Below are positions 9,437-18,209 of a stretch of 32,197 nt of DNA, piece after piece; positions within the stretch are counted from its first letter, which is position 1; each line of letters starts with the position of its first letter. The notes below the pieces were generated by a model that saw only the letters and a list, made by a program, of their open reading frames with translations, ran no database searches and was not told the DNA's origin. A program made the translations under genes and the position numbers. Source of the DNA: an uncultured Clostridia bacterium (lineage in GTDB: Bacteria > Bacillota > Clostridia > Oscillospirales > Acutalibacteraceae). Location: NCBI GenBank assembly GCA_947652665.1, contig CANTDZ010000018.1, positions 1 to 32,197 of the forward strand, read 5' to 3'.

Positions 9437-12400
9437 ATGCCACTGAATAAGGATATTAAAAAAGTATTGGTGATCGGCTCCGGCCCCATCGTCATCGGCC
9501 AGGCGGCGGAGTTCGACTATGCGGGCACCCAGGCCTGCCGGGCCCTGCGGGAGGACGGCATCGAGATCGTGCTGGTAAACTCCAACCCGGCTACCATCAT
9601 GACCGACAAGGCCATGGCCGACAAGATCTACATCGAGCCCCTGACCCTGACTACCGTCAAGCGCATCATCGAGAAGGAAAAGCCCGACAGCATCCTGTCC
9701 GGCTTTGGCGGGCAGACGGGCCTGACCCTCTCCATGCAGCTGGCCAAGGAGGGCTTTTTGGACGAGCACAACGTGCGCCTCTTAGGAGCCGGGCCTGAGA
9801 CCATCGACAAGGCCGAGGACCGCCAGCTCTTTAAGGACGCCATGGAGCGTATCGGCCAGCCCTGCGTGCCCTCTAAAGTGGTGACTACGGTGGAAGATGC
9901 CGAGGACTTTGCCCGGGAAATTGGCTACCCGGTGATTATCCGTCCCGCCTTTACCCTGGGCGGCACAGGCGGCGGCATTGTGGAGAACCAGGAGGAGCTG
10001 CGGGAGGTCGCGGCCAATGGTCTGGCCCTGTCGCCCATTACGCAGATTCTGGTGGAAAAGAGCATCGCCGGGTGGAAGGAAATCGAGTTTGAGGTCATGC
10101 GCGACAGCATGGGCAACACCATCACCATCTGCTCCATGGAGAACATCGACCCCGTGGGCGTGCACACGGGTGACTCCATTGTCATTGCCCCCACCGTCAC
10201 CCTTTCCGATAAAGAATACCAGATGCTGCGCACCGCTGCCCTGGCCATCATCAATGAGCTGGGCGTAGAGGGCGGCTGCAACTGCCAGTTTGCCCTGCAC
10301 CCCACCAGTTTTGAGTATGCTGTTATTGAAGTCAACCCCCGCGTGTCGCGGTCGTCCGCGCTGGCTTCCAAGGCCACTGGCTACCCCATTGCGAAAGTCG
10401 CTACCAAGATAGCCATTGGCTATACGCTGGACGAGATCAAGAACGCCGTTACGGGCGTGACCTACGCGGCCTTCGAGCCCACTATCGACTATGTAGCCGT
10501 GAAGTTCCCCAAGTGGCCTTTCGATAAGTTCGTTTACGCCAAGCGCGAACTGGGCACCCAGATGAAGGCTACCGGCGAAGTCATGAGCATCGCCGACACC
10601 TTCGAGATGGCCCTGATGAAAGCCGTGCGCGGCGCGGAAATCGGCCTGGACACGCTGAACCTGCCGAAGTTTGCGGACGAGTCCTTGGAGAACCTGTGGC
10701 ACATTGCCGTGCACGCAACGGACGAGCGTCTGTTTGCGGTGTACGAGCTCCTGAAGCGCGGCGTTTCGGTAGACGAAATTTACGAGAAAACCTTGATGGA
10801 CAAGTGGTTCCTCTCGAAGTTCCTGAACCTGCTGGCTTACGAGCGCGAACTGGCAAAAGGCCAGCTCACCGAGGAGCTCTACATCCAGGGCAAGCAGCTG
10901 GGCTATCCGGACGCTACCATCGCGCGGCTTTCCGGCTGCGAGGTCGCTTGGGAGCGCAAGCCCACCTTTAAGATGGTGGACACCTGCGCCGGCGAATTCG
11001 CCGCCCACACCCCCTACTTCTACGCCACCTACGACACCGAGGAAAGCGGCGGGGAGGACGAAGCTTTAGAGTTTATCGCCCGGAATAAGGACAAGCAGAA
11101 GGTCATCGTGCTGGGCTCGGGCCCCATCCGCATTGGGCAGGGCATCGAGTTCGACTATGCCAGCGTCCACTGCGTGCTGTCTTTGCAGAAGCTGGGCTAT
11201 GAGGTCGTCATCATCAACAACAACCCCGAGACCGTCTCCACCGACTTCGACACCGGCGACCGCCTGTACTTCGAGCCCCTGTCCCCGGAAGACGTTATGG
11301 ATATCATCAAAATCGAGAAGCCCATTGGCGTGGTGGTGGCCTTTGGCGGACAGACGGCCATTAAGCTCACCAAGACCCTGGCCGCCAACAACATCCCGAT
11401 TCTGGGCTCCTCCGCCGACACCATCGATATGGCCGAGGACCGCGAACGCTTTGACGCCCTCCTGGAGCGCGCCAACATCCGGCGCCCCAAGGGCTATACC
11501 ATCATGACCGCCGAAGAAGCTCTGGACGCGGCCCAGCAGCTGGGCTATCCCGTGCTCATGCGCCCCTCTTACGTGCTGGGCGGGCAGAATATGATTATCG
11601 CCTACTGCGATGAGGATATTGGGGAATACATGGCGATCATCCTCTCCCACAAGCAGGACAACCCCGTGCTCATCGACAAATATCTTTCCGGCATGGAGAT
11701 TGAGGTGGACGCCATCTGCGACGGCGAGAACATCCTCATCCCCGGCATTATGGAGCACGTGGAGCGCACGGGCATCCACTCCGGCGACAGCATAGCCGTG
11801 TACCCGGCCTCCGACATCAACGACGATATGAGCGCCAAGATCGTGGCTACCACCGAAACCCTCTGCCGGGAGCTCCACGGCATTGGCCTTATCAACCTGC
11901 AATACATCATCATGGACGGCGAGATCTATGTGATTGAAGTCAACCCCCGGGCTTCCCGGACGGTGCCGTACATCAGCAAGGTCACCGGCGTGCCCATGTG
12001 CGACCTGGCCACAAAGGTCAGCCTGGGCTACAAGCTGAAGGATTTGGGCTTCGGCACGGGGCTCTTTAAGCCCTCCCCCTACGTGGCGGTGAAAGTGCCC
12101 GTGTTCTCCTTCGAGAAGCTTACCGATGTAGACACCCACCTGGGGCCGGAGATGAAGTCTACCGGCGAAGTGCTGGGCATCGGCAACAGCTTGGAGGAGG
12201 CCCTTTATAAGGGGCTGATCGCTTCCGGCCACCAGATGCGCCGGGGCGGCGGTGTGTTCATTACTGTGCGCGACCAGGATAAGCCGGAGATCGCCGAGAT
12301 TGCCAAGAAGCTGGCTAAGATGGATTTCACCCTGTACGCCACCACGGGAACGGCTATGGTGCTCTTTAAGGCCGGTCTGCCGGTGAAGATCGTGGACAAA

Positions 12401-13519
12401 ATCCACGAGAATTCCTCTGACAACACCATTACCCTGCTGGAAAGCGGCAAGATTAACTATGTCATTTCCACGTCTGCCAAGGGCCGCAACCCCGCCCGGG
12501 ACAGCGTGAAAATCCGGCGCAAGGCAAGCCTGCTGGGCATCCCCTGCCTGACCGCCCTGGATACCGCCAACGCCCTGGCCGATTCCCTCATGAGCCGCTT
12601 CACCCCTGAGAACACGGAGATCGTGGACATCAACAACCTGAAAGAGGAGAAGCAGAAAATCCGCTTCACCAAAATGTCCGCCTGCTCCAACGACTATATC
12701 TATATCAACTGCTTCGACCCCGAAAACCAGGTGGCCTCGCCGGAGTTCCTCTCCATTTACCTGTCCGACCGCCACAACGGCGTGGGCGGCGACGGCATCG
12801 TGCTCATGGGCCCCTCGGACAAGGCCGACGCGGAAATGCGCCTCTTTAACCTGGACGGCAGCGAAGGCATGATGGGCGGCAACGCCATCCGCTGTGTGGC
12901 CAAGTACCTGTTTGACAACAAGCTGGCAGAAGGCCAGTGCGTGGGCCAGGGCCGCTATAAGCTCACAATCGAGACCAAGAGCGGCGTAAAAGAGTGCACC
13001 GTCATTACCAAAAACGGCCTGGCCGCCCGGGTAGCCGTAGACATGGGCCAGGCCGAGCTCCACCCGGAAAAGGTGCCCGTGCGCCTGGAAGGCGACCAGA
13101 TCGTCAATAAGCCCGTGTCCATTGACGGCAGCGTGTACAACATCACCTGCTGCTCTATGGGCAACCCCCACTGTACGGTGTTCGTGTCCTCGGTGGACAA
13201 GCTGAACCTGGAAAAGCTGGGGCCCAAGTTTGAATTTGACCCCCTGTTCCCCCAGCGGGTGAACGTGGGCTTTGTGGAGGTCATCGACTCTACCACCCTC
13301 AAGGCGCGCATATGGGAGCGCGGCAATGGCGAGACCATGGCCTGCGGCACCGGCACCTGCGCGGCCGTGGTCGCGGCGACGCTTAACGGCTACTGCGAGA
13401 GGGGCAAGGACATCCGGGTGATCCTCAAGGGCGGCGAGCTCCACGTCAACTATACCGACGACCGCGTCCTGATGACCGGCGACACCATCAAGGTCTATGA
13501 CGGGGTGGTCGAAGTCTAA
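9437..13519 (+). CDS. carB-dapF: Carbamoyl-phosphate synthase large subunit fused to a diaminopimelate epimerase-like domain
   Basis: A single 1360-aa frame. Residues 1 to about 1072 are a complete CarB: first ATP-grasp half (carboxyphosphate), a linker region around 400-550, second ATP-grasp half, and a C-terminal MGS-type allosteric domain (about 940-1070). After a short charged linker (NNLKEEKQK), residues 1075-1360 form a full-length DapF fold (family about 275-280 aa) with HNGVGGDGIVL, RVNVGF and the second catalytic cysteine, Cys1303, in ACGTGTCA. The first catalytic motif, normally CGN(G/A).RC, reads GGNAIRC at 1147-1153, so the catalytic Cys is Gly1147. The N-terminal MHG.GND-type motif is also altered, to MSACSND. 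The CarB half looks fully active. The DapF half may be inactive as an epimerase or serve another role. There is no stop or frameshift at the junction. Confidence 0.93.
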   Translation: MPLNKDIKKVLVIGSGPIVIGQAAEFDYAGTQACRALREDGIEIVLVNSNPATIMTDKAMADKIYIEPLTLTTVKRIIEKEKPDSILSGFGGQTGLTLSMQLAKEGFLDEHNVRLLGAGPETIDKAEDRQLFKDAMERIGQPCVPSKVVTTVEDAEDFAREIGYPVIIRPAFTLGGTGGGIVENQEELREVAANGLALSPITQILVEKSIAGWKEIEFEVMRDSMGNTITICSMENIDPVGVHTGDSIVIAPTVTLSDKEYQMLRTAALAIINELGVEGGCNCQFALHPTSFEYAVIEVNPRVSRSSALASKATGYPIAKVATKIAIGYTLDEIKNAVTGVTYAAFEPTIDYVAVKFPKWPFDKFVYAKRELGTQMKATGEVMSIADTFEMALMKAVRGAEIGLDTLNLPKFADESLENLWHIAVHATDERLFAVYELLKRGVSVDEIYEKTLMDKWFLSKFLNLLAYERELAKGQLTEELYIQGKQLGYPDATIARLSGCEVAWERKPTFKMVDTCAGEFAAHTPYFYATYDTEESGGEDEALEFIARNKDKQKVIVLGSGPIRIGQGIEFDYASVHCVLSLQKLGYEVVIINNNPETVSTDFDTGDRLYFEPLSPEDVMDIIKIEKPIGVVVAFGGQTAIKLTKTLAANNIPILGSSADTIDMAEDRERFDALLERANIRRPKGYTIMTAEEALDAAQQLGYPVLMRPSYVLGGQNMIIAYCDEDIGEYMAIILSHKQDNPVLIDKYLSGMEIEVDAICDGENILIPGIMEHVERTGIHSGDSIAVYPASDINDDMSAKIVATTETLCRELHGIGLINLQYIIMDGEIYVIEVNPRASRTVPYISKVTGVPMCDLATKVSLGYKLKDLGFGTGLFKPSPYVAVKVPVFSFEKLTDVDTHLGPEMKSTGEVLGIGNSLEEALYKGLIASGHQMRRGGGVFITVRDQDKPEIAEIAKKLAKMDFTLYATTGTAMVLFKAGLPVKIVDKIHENSSDNTITLLESGKINYVISTSAKGRNPARDSVKIRRKASLLGIPCLTALDTANALADSLMSRFTPENTEIVDINNLKEEKQKIRFTKMSACSNDYIYINCFDPENQVASPEFLSIYLSDRHNGVGGDGIVLMGPSDKADAEMRLFNLDGSEGMMGGNAIRCVAKYLFDNKLAEGQCVGQGRYKLTIETKSGVKECTVITKNGLAARVAVDMGQAELHPEKVPVRLEGDQIVNKPVSIDGSVYNITCCSMGNPHCTVFVSSVDKLNLEKLGPKFEFDPLFPQRVNVGFVEVIDSTTLKARIWERGNGETMACGTGTCAAVVAATLNGYCERGKDIRVILKGGELHVNYTDDRVLMTGDTIKVYDGVVEV

Positions 13520-13530
13520 AGGAGACTTCC

Positions 13531-14580
13531 ATGGAATATTACAAAAGTGAAGATTTAATTATATCGCCCCTTGTCCTATCGGACTGCAAGGCCCTGTCCG
13601 ACGGCTTTGCCGCCCAGGGCTGGGACAAGCCGGAAAGCCAGTACCAGCGCTATCTGGAGGAGCAGGAGCAGGGCGCGCGGAAGGTCTTTGTGGCCCGCTA
13701 TAAGGGCGAGGTGGCGGGTTATGTGACCCTCCGAAGCCCCCATACCGGCCCCTTTGCGAGGAAGGGCTGGCCCGAAATTTCGGATTTTAACGTGCTGGAG
13801 AAATTCCAGCGGCGGGGCATTGGCTCCCGCCTGATGGCCTGTGCCGAGGAAGAAGCCGCCAAAACCAGCCGCACCGTATGCTTGGGAGTGGGGCTGCACA
13901 ACGGCTATGGTTCTGCCCAGCGGATGTACGTAAAGCGCGGCTACGTCTTTGACGGCTCGGGTGTGTGGTATCAGGACAAGCCTTTGGCCCAATATGCCCC
14001 CTGCGAAAATGACGACGACCTGGTGCTCTACCTGACCAAATACCTGCCCGAAAAAATCGTCCGCCCCCTTACGGAAGACGAGCTAACCCCCGAGCTGTTC
14101 CACGATTTCTGCCGGTTCCAGCCGGTAGAAAAGGCGTGGCGCAAAATCGAGGGGGAGTGGCAGATAAAGGACGTCTGCTACACCGACCGCTGGTCAAACG
14201 ATAAACCCAAGAGGACCGCGGAACTTCTGCGGGACTTGCTGGCCCAAGGCGGGGGAGCCTGGGGCGCGTTCCTGGACGGGAAGCTGAAAGGCTTCTGCTC
14301 GGTGAAGGGGGCGCTTATGGGCTCCCGGGGGCAGTGTGCGGATTTGGACAAAATATACGTGTCGGCCGACTGCCAAGGCCAAGGCCTGGGCCGCCAGCTT
14401 TTTCAGGAAGCGGCAGGGTTTGGCCGGGCTCTGGGCGCGGAAAAGCTTTATATCTCCGCCCATTCGGCGGTGTCCTCCATGGCCTTTTACCGTGCCATGG
14501 GCTGCGTAGAAGCCGAGGAATATGACCCTCTGCACGTGGAAGACGAGCCAAGCGATGCACAGCTGGAGTTTGCGCTATGA
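13531..14580 (+). CDS. Tandem double GNAT-family acetyltransferase
   Basis: A 349-aa protein of two GNAT folds. Residues about 1-165 carry an acetyl-CoA loop of the form FQRRGIGSRLM, with the later helix GYGSAQRMYVKRGY. Residues about 180-349 carry a second one, CQGQGLGRQLF, with SSMAFYRAMGC. Both pyrophosphate-binding R/Q-x-x-G-x-G/A loops are intact, so both halves could bind acetyl-CoA. The substrate is unknown. It starts 11 nt after carB-dapF with GGAGA before the ATG, and its stop overlaps the next start (ATGA), so it belongs to the car transcript or a coupled one. Confidence 0.85.
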   Translation: MEYYKSEDLIISPLVLSDCKALSDGFAAQGWDKPESQYQRYLEEQEQGARKVFVARYKGEVAGYVTLRSPHTGPFARKGWPEISDFNVLEKFQRRGIGSRLMACAEEEAAKTSRTVCLGVGLHNGYGSAQRMYVKRGYVFDGSGVWYQDKPLAQYAPCENDDDLVLYLTKYLPEKIVRPLTEDELTPELFHDFCRFQPVEKAWRKIEGEWQIKDVCYTDRWSNDKPKRTAELLRDLLAQGGGAWGAFLDGKLKGFCSVKGALMGSRGQCADLDKIYVSADCQGQGLGRQLFQEAAGFGRALGAEKLYISAHSAVSSMAFYRAMGCVEAEEYDPLHVEDEPSDAQLEFAL

Positions 14581-15029
14581 AGATTCTCCTATGCGGCCTG
14601 AACGGCGCGGGAAAAAGCACCTTGGGCCGGGCCCTGGAAAGGGCCTCCGGCTGGAAGTTTGTGGACACGGAAGAATATTACTTCCCCCGTCCCGGCGACT
14701 ATACGCTTTCCCGCACAAAGGAGGAAGTGGCAGAGCTGCTGCTCCGCGACCTGCGGAGGTATGACGATTTTATTTTCGCTTCCGTGCAGGGCGATTTTGG
14801 AGAGGAAGCCGACGCTTTCTTCACCCATGCGGTACTGGTTTACACACCCCGGCCGCTGCGCCTGGAGCGGGTACGGAAACGGTCTGGGGAAGAATTTGCG
14901 GGTTTTGCCGCCGACCGTCCCGAAGACCTGGTGACAAAGCGACTGGCCGCCCTGTCCTTGCCCGTTCTGCGGGTAGACGGCACCAAGCCGCCTGAGGAAA
15001 ATGCGGCGTACATCCTGAAAAACCTATAA
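14577..15029 (+). CDS. Small P-loop kinase (AAA/shikimate-kinase-like)
   Basis: A 150-aa nucleotide-binding protein with a Walker A at residues 7-15 (GLNGAGKST), followed by a DTEEYYF segment where related kinases bind their acceptor, and a late region LRLERVRKRSGEEF that resembles a lid. It overlaps the preceding double-GNAT gene by 4 nt (ATGA), implying translational coupling and possibly a joint role in modifying or detoxifying a small molecule. It is somewhat shorter than shikimate or adenylate kinases, and the substrate cannot be told. A terminator follows directly. Confidence 0.75.
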   Translation: MKILLCGLNGAGKSTLGRALERASGWKFVDTEEYYFPRPGDYTLSRTKEEVAELLLRDLRRYDDFIFASVQGDFGEEADAFFTHAVLVYTPRPLRLERVRKRSGEEFAGFAADRPEDLVTKRLAALSLPVLRVDGTKPPEENAAYILKNL

Positions 15030-15034
15030 AAAGA

Positions 15035-15064
15035 ACGCACCCGGTGAAAGCCAGGTGCGTTTTT
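15035..15064. terminator. Bidirectional terminator between convergent genes
   Basis: The stem ACGCACC(C)GG / CC(A)GGTGCGT with a 6-nt loop is followed by T's on the plus strand, and by TTCTTTTT on the minus strand. It closes the car operon and the convergent gene ending at 15070. Confidence 0.85.
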
Positions 15065-15069
15065 GTTTG

Positions 15070-16224
15070 CTAGTCTTTGCCCAGCAGCTCCCGCAGGATT
15101 TCATCCGTGTCGTAGGGATTGCGTTCGGGCGGAGCCGCGTGGGCCGGGGGCTTGCGGGGCGGCGCCGGCCGGGGAGCCGGTTGGGGCGGCAGGTCGAACT
15201 CCTCGGTATAAAGGCTCTCCTGCTGGGGCGGCGCGTAGCTTTGGCGGGGCGGTTCGGGCAGGTCGAATTCTTCCGTGTAAAGGCTGTCCTGGGCCGGAAC
15301 CTGGTAGGCATCGTAAGCCGCAGGCTCTGGGGGGACGTCGAATTCCTCGGTATAGAGGCTGTCCTGAGCCGGGGCCGGATCGTAATAAGGCGGCTGCTGA
15401 GGCGGGGACTGGGGGGCTTGCCGGCGGCGGGAAAGCTCGGGCTGTATGGGGGCCGGGGGCACATAGGGCTGCCGGGGGGCGTAGGGGTCGGCACCCCGGT
15501 GCTCGGCTTGGGCGATCTCCTCAAAGATGCCGTCCCGGTCGTCTACATAGCGGTTGCGCCGGTTGCGCACGAACAGCACCAGCAGGAACATCAGGCCCAG
15601 GACGCCGAATAGCACGCATCCCGCGCCGCCATAGAAAAGGGTTATGGACATGGAGTTGGCCTTTTGATCCAGGCGCGCAAAGGTGATATAGTTGGGCTCC
15701 AGGCTGCCGGTGCTGGGGGAGGGCGCAGGGGAAGCGCTGCTCGTGCCCAAAGCAAAGCTGGGCCGGCTGGAGGAGCTGCTGGGCCGGGAGATGGTAGTGC
15801 CCCCAGAGCGATTGGGCGTGGGGTTGGGGTTGACCGCCACGTTGGGCGACGAGCTGCTGGATTCGGGCGTCTCGCTGGAGGGCTCGTAATCCGGATTATA
15901 ATCGGGCTCGTCGGAGGAGGTGTCCGGGTCCGTCTCGGAGGAAGACGAGGGGGGCTCCGGGTCATCCGAAGAGGAGGACGGCGGCTCCGGGTCGTCTGAG
16001 GAAGGGGGCTCCGGCTCCGAGGCAGGCGGGTCGGGGGGAGTGGGGTCCTCCTGGGACGGCGGGTCCGGAACGATAGGGCCGCCGGGATCGGGCTCGTCGG
16101 TGGCGGGCGCGGCGGGGAAGTCCCCCTCGTCGGCAAAAGCGGTCACGGGAAGGGCTGGCAGCAGCAAGGCACATGCCAGCAGCAAAACCGCGATCCGCCG
16201 TCCCCATCTTATCCTACGTTTCAT
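15070..16224 (-). CDS. Secreted-type single-pass membrane protein with Pro/Ser/Glu-rich ectodomain and repeated cytoplasmic motif
   Basis: A 384-aa protein that I cannot assign to a family. Residues 1-31 are a clear signal peptide (Arg-rich start, Leu-rich core, cleavage after AFA). Residues about 35-175 are low-complexity Pro/Ser/Asp/Glu, probably an extended exported stalk. A membrane helix lies at about 198-219, followed by RNRRNR, which places the rest in the cytoplasm. The tail contains (D/E)SLYTEEFD three times, at residues 288-296, 313-321 and 336-344, separated by Pro-rich linkers, and ends DEILRELLGKD. The ATG at 16224 is chosen because the signal peptide starts there and a promoter lies just upstream. 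The layout suggests an envelope protein that recruits cytoplasmic partners through a repeated short motif (inference). Confidence 0.8.
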   Translation of the reverse strand: MKRRIRWGRRIAVLLLACALLLPALPVTAFADEGDFPAAPATDEPDPGGPIVPDPPSQEDPTPPDPPASEPEPPSSDDPEPPSSSSDDPEPPSSSSETDPDTSSDEPDYNPDYEPSSETPESSSSSPNVAVNPNPTPNRSGGTTISRPSSSSSRPSFALGTSSASPAPSPSTGSLEPNYITFARLDQKANSMSITLFYGGAGCVLFGVLGLMFLLVLFVRNRRNRYVDDRDGIFEEIAQAEHRGADPYAPRQPYVPPAPIQPELSRRRQAPQSPPQQPPYYDPAPAQDSLYTEEFDVPPEPAAYDAYQVPAQDSLYTEEFDLPEPPRQSYAPPQQESLYTEEFDLPPQPAPRPAPPRKPPAHAAPPERNPYDTDEILRELLGKD

Positions 16225-16266
16225 ACACAACCCTGGCCTTTCTCGTAATTTTTCCAATATGGTTTT

Positions 16267-16295
16267 ATTATACCACGTGGAGCGGTGGGAATCAA
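16267..16295 (-). promoter_or_regulatory. Promoter of the repeat-tailed membrane protein
   Basis: Minus-strand TTGATT (16290-16295), 17 nt, TATAAT (16267-16272). It sits about 10 nt after the pgsA stop, so this gene can be expressed independently of the pgsA operon. Confidence 0.8.
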
Positions 16296-16304
16296 CCACA
16301 AGAC

Positions 16305-16880
16305 CTAGTCCCTCAGGACCCCCACGTTGTCTTTTATGTAGATGAACCCCGAAAGCAGCGTGACCGCCGCCACGGCCCAGCACAGGGCCTGGGTGCCCAC
16401 AGCCACCACGCCGATAGCGTCGGCGGGGGCGAAGAAGCTGGCGAAATAGTAGAGGATGATGGTGGCCATTTGCAGCACGGTCTTGACCTTGCCCCACATA
16501 TTGGCGGCAATGACCTTGTCCTTGGACGCGGCGATCATGCGCACTCCGGCCACCGCGAACTCCCGGAACAGCACTACGGCCAGCACCACGGGGCTGCACA
16601 CGCCGTCCACCACCATGTAGATCAGGGCGGCGGTGGTGAGCATCTTGTCCGCCAGGGGGTCGGCGAATTTGCCGAAGTTCGTCACCAGATTGCGTTTTCT
16701 CGCCAGATTGCCGTCCAGGTAATCCGTAAAGCTGGCCACGGCAAAGACGATGCCGGCCAGCAGGCTGCCTAAGGGCCAGTGGCCCGGCTGCCCGTACTGG
16801 GACAGCGCTGCGAACACCATGAATACCGGCACCAGCACCACACGGGCCAAGGTCAGTTTATTGGGCAGGTTCATTTTCAT
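16305..16880 (-). CDS. pgsA: CDP-diacylglycerol--glycerol-3-phosphate 3-phosphatidyltransferase
   Basis: Makes phosphatidylglycerol phosphate from CDP-diacylglycerol and glycerol-3-phosphate in the membrane. The 191-aa product contains the complete CDP-alcohol phosphotransferase motif, with D53, D56, G57, A60, R61, G70, D74 and D78 in exact spacing, plus several hydrophobic helices. The start NLPNKLTLARVVLVPVF is typical of PgsA. The ATG at 16880 overlaps the rimO stop by 4 nt (ATGA). A longer in-frame reading to 17213 lies inside rimO and is rejected. The rimO-pgsA order is common in Firmicutes. Confidence 0.94.
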   Translation of the reverse strand: MKMNLPNKLTLARVVLVPVFMVFAALSQYGQPGHWPLGSLLAGIVFAVASFTDYLDGNLARKRNLVTNFGKFADPLADKMLTTAALIYMVVDGVCSPVVLAVVLFREFAVAGVRMIAASKDKVIAANMWGKVKTVLQMATIILYYFASFFAPADAIGVVAVGTQALCWAVAAVTLLSGFIYIKDNVGVLRD

Positions 16881-18196
16881 ATTACCACTCCTGTCAGTTC
16901 GCCGTCTACGCAGTCCTCGATCTCCACCTCTACAAAGTCGCCGGGCACGGGCTCGGCCTCGCAGGTGAAGTATACCCGGCCGTCCACGTCCGGGGCGTCC
17001 ATGTATGACCGCCCGTACCATTGGCCCGTCTCCTCCTCGAAGCCTTCCACCAGCACCGAAAGCGTCCGGCCGATGAGCTCCCGGCTTTTGCGCTCCATGA
17101 TGTCCAGCTGGCTTTCGGTGATGAGCTCGGCCCGCCGCTCCTTTACGTCTTCGTCCAGCTGGCCGGGCATTTCGGCGGCGGGGGTGCCTTCCTCCTGGGA
17201 GTAGGCAAAGCATCCCAGGCGCTCAAAGCCCACGTCCTTGACAAACCCTGCCAGCTCCTCGAAGTCCTCCTCCGTTTCGCCGGGGAACCCCGTAATGAGC
17301 GTGGTGCGCAGCACGACCCCCGGCACCTTTTCCCGTATCTTCTCCATGAGGGCGGTCAGGCTCTGGCGGCTGCCCCGGCGGTTCATGGCGCGCAGGATTT
17401 TTTCCGACGCGTGTTGCAGGGGGATGTCCATGTACGGCACGATTTTGTCCTCGCTGGCCATCACGTCCAAAAGCTCGTCGGTGATGGAATCGGGGTAGCA
17501 GTACAGCACCCGCAGCCACCGGAGGCCTTCGATGGCGCACAGCCTTTTCAACAGCTTTGCAAGGGAGTATGCCCCATATAGGTCCAGCCCATACCGGGTG
17601 GTGTCCTGGGCGATGAGCACCAGTTCCTTTGCGCCCCCGGCCACCAGGCCCCGGGCTTCTTCCTCGATGCTCTCCATGGGGCGGCTGCGGTAACCCCCGC
17701 GTATCAGCGGAATAGCGCAGTAAGTGCAGCGGTTGTCGCAGCCCTCGGCGATTTTTATGTACGCGCTGAACCCCGGCGTAGACAGCCTGCGCGCCCCGCA
17801 CAGGGGCATAGCGCCCTTCTCTGGGAATTTCTCCGAGAAGCCGTTTTCCAGCATTTCCCGCACGCAGGCGCAGATGTCGCCGTTGGCCCCGATGCCGAAC
17901 ACGCCGTCCACCTCGGGGAGCTCCCGGTGGATTTCCTCCCGGTAGCGCTCGGCCAGGCAGCCGGTGACCACCAGCTTCTGGATGGCCCCTTCCTCCTTCA
18001 GGCGCGCCAGCTCCAGGATCGTCTCAATGGACTCCTTTTTGGCGCTGTCGATAAAGCCGCAGGTGTTGATAAGGACGATGTCGGCTTCTTCGGGCTCAAC
18101 AGGCTGAAAGCCCCCGGCTTCTAGCGCCGCCAGAAGCATTTCGCCGTCCACTTGGTTTTTGGCACAGCCCAGGCTGATGATGCCTACGGTTTGCAT
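16877..18196 (-). CDS. rimO: Ribosomal protein S12 methylthiotransferase
   Basis: A radical SAM enzyme that adds a methylthio group to the conserved Asp of ribosomal protein S12. The 439-aa protein has the N-terminal UPF0004 cluster cysteines C11 (SLGCAKN), C46 (NTCGF) and C80 (TGCLAERY), the radical SAM cluster C153/C157/C160 (CDNRCTYC), and a C-terminal TRAM-like segment with FVEVEIEDCVDGELTG. The TRAM domain and the SLGCAKNQVD start point to RimO rather than MiaB. The ATG at 18196 is preceded by AAAGGAGG. It lies 13 nt downstream of the Nudix-GNAT gene and overlaps pgsA, so it is mid-operon. Confidence 0.95.
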   Translation of the reverse strand: MQTVGIISLGCAKNQVDGEMLLAALEAGGFQPVEPEEADIVLINTCGFIDSAKKESIETILELARLKEEGAIQKLVVTGCLAERYREEIHRELPEVDGVFGIGANGDICACVREMLENGFSEKFPEKGAMPLCGARRLSTPGFSAYIKIAEGCDNRCTYCAIPLIRGGYRSRPMESIEEEARGLVAGGAKELVLIAQDTTRYGLDLYGAYSLAKLLKRLCAIEGLRWLRVLYCYPDSITDELLDVMASEDKIVPYMDIPLQHASEKILRAMNRRGSRQSLTALMEKIREKVPGVVLRTTLITGFPGETEEDFEELAGFVKDVGFERLGCFAYSQEEGTPAAEMPGQLDEDVKERRAELITESQLDIMERKSRELIGRTLSVLVEGFEEETGQWYGRSYMDAPDVDGRVYFTCEAEPVPGDFVEVEIEDCVDGELTGVVI

Positions 18197-18209
18197 ATAG
18201 TGTCCTCCT

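Noticed and set aside
11066..13444. 792-codon open frame on the minus strand, opposite carB-dapF
   Set aside because: GC-rich third positions in the true gene leave the reverse frame open. The translation is low-complexity His/Gly/Val/Leu with no domain, and CarB-DapF is unmistakable on the plus strand.
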